A DNA stretch of 64,000 nucleotides from Desulfuromusa sp. (GTDB lineage Bacteria > Desulfobacterota > Desulfuromonadia > Desulfuromonadales > Geopsychrobacteraceae): the NCBI GenBank assembly GCA_027858895.1, contig JAQIBX010000129.1, positions 1 to 64,000 of the forward strand. Direction: 5' to 3'. Positions 55,768 to 64,000 of this stretch are shown here, piece after piece. Below the pieces are notes generated by a model, which saw nothing but the letters and a program-made list of their open reading frames with translations, searched no databases and was not told the origin of the DNA. Both the position numbers and the translations under genes were made by a program. The stretch's first letter is position 1, and each line of letters starts with the position of its first letter.

Positions 55768-56586
55768 CTACAGTAACTCTTGCTGAATAAAATTTACCGC
55801 ATTCTGATACAACCACAGCCCCATTCCCTCTTCCGGCAGATCTTCACGGGTCCAACGGGGATGGTGAGTGCGATGGATATAAGCCTCAGGATGGGGCATT
55901 AATCCGAACAACCGCCCGGTTTGATCACAAATCCCGGCTATAGCAGCCAGACTGCCATTCGGGTTTTCCGGATAGTTCAGCGTCGGCTGGAACTGCTGGT
56001 CAGCGTATTTCATCACGGTTAAATGGTGATTTTCCAACTGTTGCAGGGTATTCACATCAGTCGTTACAAACTTGCCTTCGCCATGGCGAACCGGAAGATA
56101 GAGATTTTCCAAGCCCTGGGTAAACACACAGGGGGAGGCTGAATCAACTTTCAGTCGACACCAACGATCCTCAAACCGTCCGCTATCGTTGTGAGTCAGG
56201 GTGCAGGTCTGCTGGATATTTCCATCAATCGCTGGTAACAATCCCATCTTAACCAGCAACTGAAAACCGTTACAGACGCCCATGACCAGCTTTCCAGCTG
56301 CTATAAAGTGCTGTAGTTGAGTGGCAAGGGAATCGGCACTGCCGGTCACCTGTGCGTGTAAAAGTCGATTCGCTCCAGCCTTGGCACTGCCGAGATCATC
56401 ACCATCAAGGAAGCCACCAGCTAAATTAAGAAAATGATAATCGTTCAAGTCCACTCGACCAGTCAGCAGCTCAGAGATATGGACAATATCAGCTTCAGCT
56501 CCAGCCAGGCGGCAAGCATGGGCAACCTCACGTTCGCAATTCGTCCCATTGCCGGAAATAACAATCGCTTTGACGGTTTTTGCCAT
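55768..56586 (-). CDS. purQ: Phosphoribosylformylglycinamidine synthase, glutaminase subunit (PurQ)
   Basis: AIVISGNGTNCEREVAHACRLAGAEADIVHI, VMGVCNGFQLLVKMGLLP, GLMPHPEAYIHRTHHPRW. Confidence 0.92.
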   Translation of the reverse strand: MAKTVKAIVISGNGTNCEREVAHACRLAGAEADIVHISELLTGRVDLNDYHFLNLAGGFLDGDDLGSAKAGANRLLHAQVTGSADSLATQLQHFIAAGKLVMGVCNGFQLLVKMGLLPAIDGNIQQTCTLTHNDSGRFEDRWCRLKVDSASPCVFTQGLENLYLPVRHGEGKFVTTDVNTLQQLENHHLTVMKYADQQFQPTLNYPENPNGSLAAIAGICDQTGRLFGLMPHPEAYIHRTHHPRWTREDLPEEGMGLWLYQNAVNFIQQELL

Positions 56587-56587
56587 G

Positions 56588-59569
56588 TCACATCTCCCGC
56601 AAAGGCGCTTGCCACGCCTGTTTTAACTGTTCCAGTGACTGCTGAATCAGGCTCTGCCCCTGCAAGCCGTTGATAATCAGATCACCATTGTCGACAACCT
56701 GTCCAATACAATGGCAACTCTGGGTCACAAACATCTCCTCAAATGTCTTATTATGCTCAGGATGAATCGTCACCAGCAAACGACTCTGTGATTCTGAAAA
56801 GAGGAGTTTATCCTCACGGATAGCTGTGTTGGTATCGACCAGAGAAAGATCAATCTGCATACCGAAACCACCGGCGAAAGCAGATTCTGCCAGAGCGACT
56901 CCCAGACCACCATCGGACAAATCGTGACAAGAAGCGATCAACCCCTGCTGTTGCGCCTGGTTCAGGGTTCGGTATCGAAGCAATGCCTGCGCTGCGTTAA
57001 CCTGCGGAACCTGACTGCCCAACTCATCATGTTGCGCGTAATATTCGGATCCCCCGAGTTCATCTGCAGTCAAGCCAAGCAGGTAGACCAGATCACCGGG
57101 GCGTTTCACATCCATTGAGACCGCTTTTCGTGCATCGGCAATTTTGCCAATCACCGAAAATAAAACCGTCGGCGGAATCGATATTTTATTGCCACCAATC
57201 TGATAATCGTTTTTCATCGAATCCTTGCCAGAAATCAACGGCACTCCGTAAGCAACGCAATAATCATACAGCGCCTGATTGGCACGAACCAGTTGCGCGG
57301 CCTTGTGTCTGCCATCCGGAGTCTTTTCACTTTCTACCGGATCGCACCAGCAGAAGTTATCCAGACCTGCGACATGATCAATATCACCACCAACAGAGAC
57401 ATAATTACGCAGGCCTTCATCAATTGCACAAGCCATCATGTGATACGTGTCAATATCGCTATAGTTGGGACAGATGCCATGGGCAACCACAACCCCCTCA
57501 AAAGAGTCGAGTAAGGGCCTGAATACGGCTGCATCTGAGGGTCCATCGTTGACCACCCCAACCAGTGGCTTGATGACAGTTCCCGCTTGCACTTCATGAT
57601 CATAACGCCGGACAACCGATTCTTTGGAACAGATATTCAATCGTGACAGAAGTTGCTTTAGTTCATTGGCAAGATCTTCCGGTTGGGCGAAGTCGGGTTC
57701 CGACAACTCTTTCGGCTGCCATTTGGCCGGAATAACAAGCTGCGGGACACCTTCATGGACAAAATCCATCCCCAGATACGAAACCGTCTTCCCTTCGTAG
57801 AGACAGTGGAAATAACCTGAGTCGGTAAAAATACCAAGGTCAGTCGCTTCAACATCCATCTCAGTTGCCAGAGAGATAAAAGCCTCCAGCTTCTCTTCAG
57901 GGACCGCCAGAGTCATCCGTTCCTGTGCTTCAGAGATGAGAATTTCCCAGGGTTGCAGACCCGGATACTTAAGCGGTGCGCGATCCAGATGAAGTTCAAA
58001 GCCACCCGTATCTTCGGCCATTTCTCCAACGGATGAAGAGAGCCCCCCGGCACCATTATCGGTTAATGAATTATACAAACCGCGGTCGCGAGCAATCAGC
58101 AAAAAATCAAACATTTTCCGCTGGGTAATCGGATCGCCAATCTGTACCGCTGTCACAGGTGATCCTTCGTGCAACTCCTCGGAAGAGAAAGTCGCGCCGT
58201 GGATTCCATCCTTACCAATCCGACCGCCCGTCATGACGATATGATCACCAACCAGAACCATTTTGTCGTGAGATGGTTTGCCATGAAGTAGCCGTGGCAT
58301 CAGTGCCGCAGTACCGCAATAAACGAGTGGTTTGCCAGCGTACCTTTCATCAAAAACGATCGATCCGTTGATCGTCGGAATCCCACTTTTATTGCCACCA
58401 TGTTCAACACCTTCAACCACACCCTCAAATATCCGCCGGGGGTGTAACAGGCGCGGGGGCAACTCCTTTTTAAAGAAAGGTGAGGCAAAACAGAAGACAT
58501 CGGTATTAAAAATCAACCGCGCCCCCATGCCGGTCCCCACCCCATCCCGATTCACTCCAACAATCCCAGTCAAGGCTCCGCCGTAGGGGTCGAGAGCACT
58601 GGGAGAATTGTGCGTTTCAACTTTAAAAACAACACTCCAATCGTCATTAAACTCAATGACTCCTGCGTTGTCTTTAAACACTGAAAGACAAAAATCAGCG
58701 GCACCAAGGTTCTCACGAACTTTAGCGGTCGCACCAACAATATAGGTCTTAAACAGGGAATCAATCAGCTGCAGGTTTCCTGCTTCATCTTCGTACTCAA
58801 TTTTTGCCGCAAAAATTTTATGTTTACAGTGTTCACTCCACGATTGAGCTAACGCTTCCAGCTCCACATCGGTCAGTCCATCGCCAAGGCCAACCTTTAG
58901 ACGCTCAAAAACAACGTGAGGATTTGCAATATAGTCCTTAATTTTATGCATCTCTTCAAGATTCAGGGCCAGCATTCCCTGGCGGCTGATATCGAGCAGT
59001 TCCTGATCGGACAACTGAAGGTTCAGAGTCCGGACGGTCGGAGCCTTATCACTGACAACCTTGGGAACAGTGGCAGGAACACCAACCTGAGGGTCAAGCT
59101 CATCAGCTGACAAAATCGTCCAGTGTTGAATCAAGCCGTTTGCCAGGAAGTCTGAGGCAATTTTTTCTGCCATCGATTTGTCGGTCAAGCCGCTGAACAG
59201 ATACTGGGTTGAGGTATAAACAGCTTCGCCTGTTGTGAATGGACGCCCGGTGAGGTATTGAATCGCTTCTTTGGCAGTGCGTCCGGTATTATCCGTCACT
59301 CCAGGACGAAAACCGACCTCAATCAACATGTCGAAAGCATTTGCCAGCGGGTGGTTGATGGCGTACTCCTGAATTACCGGATCAGAAAATGGACCGGCAG
59401 CCGCCAGTTCAACTTCTGCAGCGCTGAGGACTGCATCTAAGGTGTACACATCCAGGGTTCGCACCGCAGGCAGATCAATATTCAGATGGTTTTTAATCTG
59501 ACGCTTAATCTGTTCACCGCGAGCATCTTTGACATCTTTTTTAAGTCCTACAACGATTCTCCAGGCCAT
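56588..59569 (-). CDS. purL: Phosphoribosylformylglycinamidine synthase, large subunit with PurS-like N-terminus
   Basis: MAWRIVVGLKKDVKDARGEQIKRQIK..., LAQSWSEHCKHKIF, VVFKVETHNSPSALDPYGGALTGIVGVNRDG, SLTDNGAGGLSSSVGEMAE. Confidence 0.95.
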   Translation of the reverse strand: MAWRIVVGLKKDVKDARGEQIKRQIKNHLNIDLPAVRTLDVYTLDAVLSAAEVELAAAGPFSDPVIQEYAINHPLANAFDMLIEVGFRPGVTDNTGRTAKEAIQYLTGRPFTTGEAVYTSTQYLFSGLTDKSMAEKIASDFLANGLIQHWTILSADELDPQVGVPATVPKVVSDKAPTVRTLNLQLSDQELLDISRQGMLALNLEEMHKIKDYIANPHVVFERLKVGLGDGLTDVELEALAQSWSEHCKHKIFAAKIEYEDEAGNLQLIDSLFKTYIVGATAKVRENLGAADFCLSVFKDNAGVIEFNDDWSVVFKVETHNSPSALDPYGGALTGIVGVNRDGVGTGMGARLIFNTDVFCFASPFFKKELPPRLLHPRRIFEGVVEGVEHGGNKSGIPTINGSIVFDERYAGKPLVYCGTAALMPRLLHGKPSHDKMVLVGDHIVMTGGRIGKDGIHGATFSSEELHEGSPVTAVQIGDPITQRKMFDFLLIARDRGLYNSLTDNGAGGLSSSVGEMAEDTGGFELHLDRAPLKYPGLQPWEILISEAQERMTLAVPEEKLEAFISLATEMDVEATDLGIFTDSGYFHCLYEGKTVSYLGMDFVHEGVPQLVIPAKWQPKELSEPDFAQPEDLANELKQLLSRLNICSKESVVRRYDHEVQAGTVIKPLVGVVNDGPSDAAVFRPLLDSFEGVVVAHGICPNYSDIDTYHMMACAIDEGLRNYVSVGGDIDHVAGLDNFCWCDPVESEKTPDGRHKAAQLVRANQALYDYCVAYGVPLISGKDSMKNDYQIGGNKISIPPTVLFSVIGKIADARKAVSMDVKRPGDLVYLLGLTADELGGSEYYAQHDELGSQVPQVNAAQALLRYRTLNQAQQQGLIASCHDLSDGGLGVALAESAFAGGFGMQIDLSLVDTNTAIREDKLLFSESQSRLLVTIHPEHNKTFEEMFVTQSCHCIGQVVDNGDLIINGLQGQSLIQQSLEQLKQAWQAPLREM

Positions 59570-59632
59570 TTCTACTCCAAAAAAGATATAAGATTTAGGG
59601 TCTTGCAAAAAAACATAAGCTGGCTCAGCAAA

Positions 59633-60418
59633 CTATGAAACCATCACTGAACTGGCTTCAAAGCAAAAACTGGCTTGACTCTGTCGACCGATAATAATTT
59701 CGGGGGCATGACCGCAATCGGTCAAAGTTTTACGAAATACTTTTCCCGCAAGGTCGGGACAATTATTTTCTTCACTTAAATGTGCCAGAAAGAGAACTTC
59801 AAGACCAGGCCAACAAATCTCCTCCAACAATAAACACGACTCATTATTGGATAGGTGTCCATGACGACTGCGGATCCGTTGTTTCAGACTCCAGGGATAC
59901 GATCCATCCTGAAGCATCCGCTCATCATGATTTGCTTCAAGAACCAGCACCCGACAATTTTTCAATTGTTCAGAAACCAGACGTGTCTGCATCCCAAGGT
60001 CGGTCGCAAAGCCTATTTTACCTTCACTTGACTGGATCGTAAAACCAACAGGATTGACGGCATCATGGGTTGTTGAAAATGGTGATATTAACAGGTTTTG
60101 AAAGGAAAAAGATTCTCCGCTGGCAAAATATTGCAGATCTTCAATCTTGCCAAGTTTTGGTAAGGCGGCATGAGTGTGCCGATCGATATAGACTGGTAAA
60201 TTGTAACGGCGGGCAAGAGGACCAATCCCACCGACATGATCGTGATGTTCGTGAGTCACCAGGATGGCGTGCAAATCATCACCAGCCAACCCCACAGTAG
60301 AAAGCCGCCGCTCGGTCTCTATTCCGGACAACCCTGCGTCAATCAACAATCGACAGCCATCGACCTCGATCAATGTACTGTTTCCGCGACTACCACTGGC
60401 CAGCAAACATACCCGCAC
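59633..60418 (-). CDS. MBL-fold metallo-hydrolase (YycJ/WalJ-like)
   Basis: MRVCLLASGSRGNSTLIEVDGCRLLIDAGLSG, VTHEHHDHVGGIGPLARRY, LEANHDERML. Confidence 0.9.
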   Translation of the reverse strand: MRVCLLASGSRGNSTLIEVDGCRLLIDAGLSGIETERRLSTVGLAGDDLHAILVTHEHHDHVGGIGPLARRYNLPVYIDRHTHAALPKLGKIEDLQYFASGESFSFQNLLISPFSTTHDAVNPVGFTIQSSEGKIGFATDLGMQTRLVSEQLKNCRVLVLEANHDERMLQDGSYPWSLKQRIRSRHGHLSNNESCLLLEEICWPGLEVLFLAHLSEENNCPDLAGKVFRKTLTDCGHAPEIIIGRQSQASFCFEASSVMVS

Positions 60419-60638
60419 TTAACTGTTCCCTTTCGTCCCCTAAAGAGCGTTGCCCTTATACCTAATATTGGCCCCTTCTGCAAGGAAGAAAACCAGCAAA
60501 GATATTCCGTAAAAGAGATTTGCAAATCGGATAATTTTATGTACTCTTGAAGGAGGTTCCCCGGTATCGTATCAAATAACTGAGATTCTTGGGGAAATGC
60601 TCAACTATTTTTTTCATACTCTACAAGGAGACTATAAA

Positions 60639-61643
60639 ATGTCTGTAAAAATTGCGATTAACGGGTTTGGACGAATCGGCAGAAATGTCCTGCGTATTGC
60701 CAGCCAATCCAGTGACTTAGAAGTCGTTGCTGTCAACGACCTGACCGATGCGAAGACACTAGCACATCTGTTTAAATATGATTCAGTTCACGGTATTTTT
60801 TCGGGACAAGTTGAAACTGACGGGGAGAACCTGATCGTTAACGGTAAATCGGTCAAAATCCTCTCCCAGCGCGACCCAAGTCAGCTCCCATGGAAAGAAC
60901 TAGCAGTTGACATTGTCATCGAGGCGACCGGACTTTTTTCAGCTCGCGACCAGGCAGCACAACATCTGACCGCTGGAGCTAAAAAAGTAGTGATCAGCGC
61001 CCCAGGAAAAGATGCCGACATCACTATTTGTATGGGGATCAACGAAACTAATTTTAATCCTTCTAAACACAGTATCATTTCCAATGCCTCCTGCACCACC
61101 AACTGTTTGGCTCCGGTGGCTAAGGTTCTGCTGGAAAACTTCGGCATTGTCAGAGGCATGATGACCACGGTTCACTCGTACACTAATGATCAGAAGATTC
61201 TCGACCTGCCACACAAAGACCTGCGCCGCGCCAGAGCTGCCGGGGTCAATATTATTCCAACAACCACTGGCGCCGCTAAAGCAACTGCCCTGGTTCTGCC
61301 ACAGCTTAAAGGCAAACTTGATGGGATGGCGATTCGAGTTCCGACACCAAATGTCTCTCTGATTGATCTGGTTGTCGAGACCGAAAAAACAACCACTATC
61401 GATGAAGTTAATGCTGCCATGCGGTCAGCGTCAGAAAATGAGTTAAAAGGGATTCTCGATTATTGTGAACTCCCATTAGTCTCACGTGACTTCAATGGAT
61501 CGGCTGCATCGTCAACATTCGACTCCCTGATCACCAACGTTATCGGTGGAACCATGGTAAAAGTGCTGACCTGGTACGATAATGAATGGGGTTATTCTTG
61601 CCGAGTTTTTGATCTGGTGCGTTACATTGCTGCACAAAAATAA
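60639..61643 (+). CDS. gap: Glyceraldehyde-3-phosphate dehydrogenase
   Basis: [60 protein letters not shown]. Confidence 0.97.
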   Translation: MSVKIAINGFGRIGRNVLRIASQSSDLEVVAVNDLTDAKTLAHLFKYDSVHGIFSGQVETDGENLIVNGKSVKILSQRDPSQLPWKELAVDIVIEATGLFSARDQAAQHLTAGAKKVVISAPGKDADITICMGINETNFNPSKHSIISNASCTTNCLAPVAKVLLENFGIVRGMMTTVHSYTNDQKILDLPHKDLRRARAAGVNIIPTTTGAAKATALVLPQLKGKLDGMAIRVPTPNVSLIDLVVETEKTTTIDEVNAAMRSASENELKGILDYCELPLVSRDFNGSAASSTFDSLITNVIGGTMVKVLTWYDNEWGYSCRVFDLVRYIAAQK

Positions 61644-61692
61644 AAACAATGGGCAGGTCAGCAAATCATCATTTATTGCGGAGAGAGCAACA

Positions 61693-62883
61693 ATGTTTAA
61701 CAAAAAATCACTGAAAGATGTCGATGTTAAAGGCAAGAGGGTTTTCTGTCGCTGTGATTTCAATGTTCCCCTTGATGATAACGGTGCCATTACCGACGAT
61801 ACCCGCATCCAGGCAGCATTGCCGACAATTCGCCATCTGATTGGCCAAGGGGCAAAAGTCATCCTGGCCTCCCACCTTGGTCGCCCCAAAGGGAGGCCAG
61901 CACCAGCCTTCAGTCTCTGCCCGGTGGCAACACGCTTAAGTCAATTACTCGGGCAAGCGGTTATTATGGCGCCCGACTGTGTGGGTGAAAACATTCAACT
62001 CCTGGCCAATCAATTGGGCGAAGGCCAGGTTATGCTGCTGGAAAATGTTCGTTTCCATAATGAAGAAACAGACAATGATCCAACCTTTGCTGCACAACTG
62101 GCGGCTTTGGGTGAAATCTATGTCAACGATGCCTTTGGCACCGCGCATCGCGCCCACGCATCAACGGAAGGGGTTGCACATTTACTGCAGCCCGCAGTTG
62201 CCGGTTACCTGATGGAAAAAGAACTGCAATATTTAGGCGGGGCATTGGCAAACCCAGAACGTCCTTTTGTTGCTATTCTAGGTGGTGCCAAAGTCAGCGA
62301 TAAGATCACCGTCATTGAAAATCTTCTGACTAAGGTTGATGCGATTCTGATTGGTGGTGGAATGGCATATACCTTCCTGAAAGCCCAGGGGGTAGAAGTT
62401 GGCCTGTCACTGGTCGAGAATGACCGCATTGCCCTGGCTGGCGACTTACTGGATAAAGCTAAAAAAAGCGGCATCAAATTTCTCCTGCCGACAGATCATA
62501 TCGTTGCCGAAAAATTTTCCGCTGACAGCCCTGCAATTATTGCCAGAAATGAAGAATTCCCCATAACAGGCATGGGACTCGATATCGGCCCGGAAACAAT
62601 CACAACTTATGAAGAGCAGATTGGTAGTGCAAAAACAGTCATCTGGAATGGGCCGATGGGGGTGTTTGAATTTGACAACTTCGCTAAAGGTACCCTGGCT
62701 ATTGCCAAAGCTTTAGCAAAATCGGATTGCCTGTCAATTATTGGGGGTGGGGACTCTGTTGCTGCGGTCAATAAATCAAATTTACAAGATCAAATGACTC
62801 ATATTTCCACCGGCGGTGGGGCATCGCTGGAGTTTCTCGAAGGTAAAGATTTACCAGGGGTTGTTGCTCTGACAGATAGCTAA
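61693..62883 (+). CDS. pgk: Phosphoglycerate kinase
   Basis: [57 protein letters not shown]. Confidence 0.97.
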   Translation: MFNKKSLKDVDVKGKRVFCRCDFNVPLDDNGAITDDTRIQAALPTIRHLIGQGAKVILASHLGRPKGRPAPAFSLCPVATRLSQLLGQAVIMAPDCVGENIQLLANQLGEGQVMLLENVRFHNEETDNDPTFAAQLAALGEIYVNDAFGTAHRAHASTEGVAHLLQPAVAGYLMEKELQYLGGALANPERPFVAILGGAKVSDKITVIENLLTKVDAILIGGGMAYTFLKAQGVEVGLSLVENDRIALAGDLLDKAKKSGIKFLLPTDHIVAEKFSADSPAIIARNEEFPITGMGLDIGPETITTYEEQIGSAKTVIWNGPMGVFEFDNFAKGTLAIAKALAKSDCLSIIGGGDSVAAVNKSNLQDQMTHISTGGGASLEFLEGKDLPGVVALTDS

Positions 62884-62896
62884 GGGAGAAATCAAG

Positions 62897-63652
62897 ATGC
62901 GCAAACCGATCATTGCAGGGAACTGGAAACTGAACAAAACCATAGCTGAAGCGCGGGAACTGGCTGCACAACTGACAGAAAATCTCAAGGGAATAGAGGA
63001 CAGAGAGGTCATTATTGCCCCTGTCTATACGGCATTATCAGCCGTTGCAGAAGTGCTAGAGAATTCTCCAATTCAACTGGCTGCACAAAACTGCTACCCC
63101 GAAATATCTGGCGCATTTACCGGTGAAATTTCCCCCCAATTTCTTCAAGATGCCGGCTGCCAATATGTCATTATCGGCCATTCTGAACGCCGTCATCTGA
63201 TGGCGGAAACCGATCACTTTATCAATCAAAAAATGATCAAAGTTCTTGAAACCGGACTGAAACCGATTCTCTGCATTGGAGAAACATTGCAGGAACGGGA
63301 AAACAATCAAATGTTGGAGATTTTAAGCAAGCAAATCAAAGGGGGTCTTGCCAACTTCACCACAGAGCAAATGTCCACCGTTGTGATTGCCTATGAACCT
63401 GTTTGGGCCATCGGTACCGGCAAAACGGCAAGCACTGAACAAGCACAAGATGCCCATTTCTTTATCCGCGGCTTAGTGCAAGAATTATTTAACCCAGAAG
63501 TCGCCGAGCAGACCCGCATTCTTTACGGTGGCAGCGTCAAGCCTGACAACGTTGATAGTTTAATGGCACAGCAAGATATTGACGGGGCACTCGTCGGTGG
63601 AGCCAGCCTGAAAGCAGAGGATTTTATTCGGATTGTTCAATTTGAAATTTAA
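62897..63652 (+). CDS. tpiA: Triosephosphate isomerase
   Basis: MRKPIIAGNWKLNKT, VIIGHSERRHL, AYEPVWAIGTGKTAS, ILYGGSVKPDN. Confidence 0.97.
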   Translation: MRKPIIAGNWKLNKTIAEARELAAQLTENLKGIEDREVIIAPVYTALSAVAEVLENSPIQLAAQNCYPEISGAFTGEISPQFLQDAGCQYVIIGHSERRHLMAETDHFINQKMIKVLETGLKPILCIGETLQERENNQMLEILSKQIKGGLANFTTEQMSTVVIAYEPVWAIGTGKTASTEQAQDAHFFIRGLVQELFNPEVAEQTRILYGGSVKPDNVDSLMAQQDIDGALVGGASLKAEDFIRIVQFEI

Positions 63653-63658
63653 ACAGCG

Positions 63659-63694
63659 GCCTCCCTTTCATGCCTGGTGAGAGGGGGGCCGCTC
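63659..63694 (+). terminator. Hairpin terminator after tpiA
   Basis: AGCGGCCTCCCT...AGAGGGGGGCCGCT stem; weak T tract. Confidence 0.45.
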
Positions 63695-63700
63695 TATTTC

Positions 63701-64000
63701 TCATCCATTGCTGCCACGATACCCTTGCCGATTCCCCTGCTGCCAGCGCCAACCATCCTGACACATTTCTTCCAACCCACGCTCAGCCTGCCAACCCAGT
63801 TCCTGCTTGGCAAAACTCGGATCAGCGTAACAGGCAGCAATATCCCCCGCCCGTCTGGGTTTGATCTGGTAAGGCACTTCACATCCGGAGATACGCGAAA
63901 ACGCCGCAACCATTTCGAGCACACTGTAGCCGCGACCCGTCCCCAAATTACACGTCACCAGACCCGGAGCTTTGGCTAAGCGTTCCAAGGCGCGCAGATG
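63701..64000 (-). CDS. galE: UDP-glucose 4-epimerase, C-terminal part (partial, N-terminus off the window)
   Basis: HLRALERLAKAPGLVTCNLGTGRGYSVLEMVAAFSRISGCEVPYQIKPRRAGDIAACYADPSFAKQELGWQAERGLEEMCQDGWRW is the typical GalE C-terminus. Confidence 0.9.
   Translation of the reverse strand, partial: HLRALERLAKAPGLVTCNLGTGRGYSVLEMVAAFSRISGCEVPYQIKPRRAGDIAACYADPSFAKQELGWQAERGLEEMCQDGWRWQQGNRQGYRGSNG

Noticed and set aside
56588-59569. Long PurL with a PurS-like N-terminus as a novel fusion
   Set aside because: Similar large PurL forms with separate PurQ are known, so this looks ordinary.

Overview
The window is about 64 kb of chromosomal DNA. Gene content and order suggest a Desulfuromonadales-type (Desulfobacterota) bacterium; that taxonomic placement is an inference. 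Most of it is ordinary housekeeping: pyk, gltX, nadB, purF/Q/L, pyrE, gap-pgk-tpiA, pgsA, ispH, tRNA-Gln, tRNA-Cys, tRNA-Gly, a TetR-controlled RND efflux operon, a DUF4388 + PilT-like pair and a bacterial phosphagen (arginine) kinase. The standout is a contiguous minus-strand block of about 22.5 kb (26265-48779). It joins a complete PUFA-synthase-type megasynthase to a complete head-to-head long-chain olefin pathway: pfaD (ER), Pfa2/PfaA (KS-AT-4xACP-KR-DH), Pfa3/PfaC (KS-CLF-AT-4 hotdog domains, no terminal acyltransferase or thioesterase), a dihydrolipoamide-dehydrogenase-like flavoprotein, oleA, oleB, oleC, oleD and an Sfp-type phosphopantetheinyl transferase. It reads as a self-contained polyunsaturated-hydrocarbon factory. 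In non-coding DNA I found a MITE-like element with terminal inverted repeats and an apparent target-site duplication upstream of ispH, a 23-bp copy of the tRNA-Gln 3' end inside the tRNA's own trailer, paired TetR operator palindromes, two members of a dispersed inverted-repeat family (one between the two megasynthase genes) and a TAGGCTGTAG/CAGCCTTCAG repeat array between purF and purQ. Two overlooked small coding signals are a 55-aa membrane protein overlapping the phosphagen kinase gene and an orphan DAHP-synthase regulatory (ferredoxin-like) domain beside chorismate mutase.
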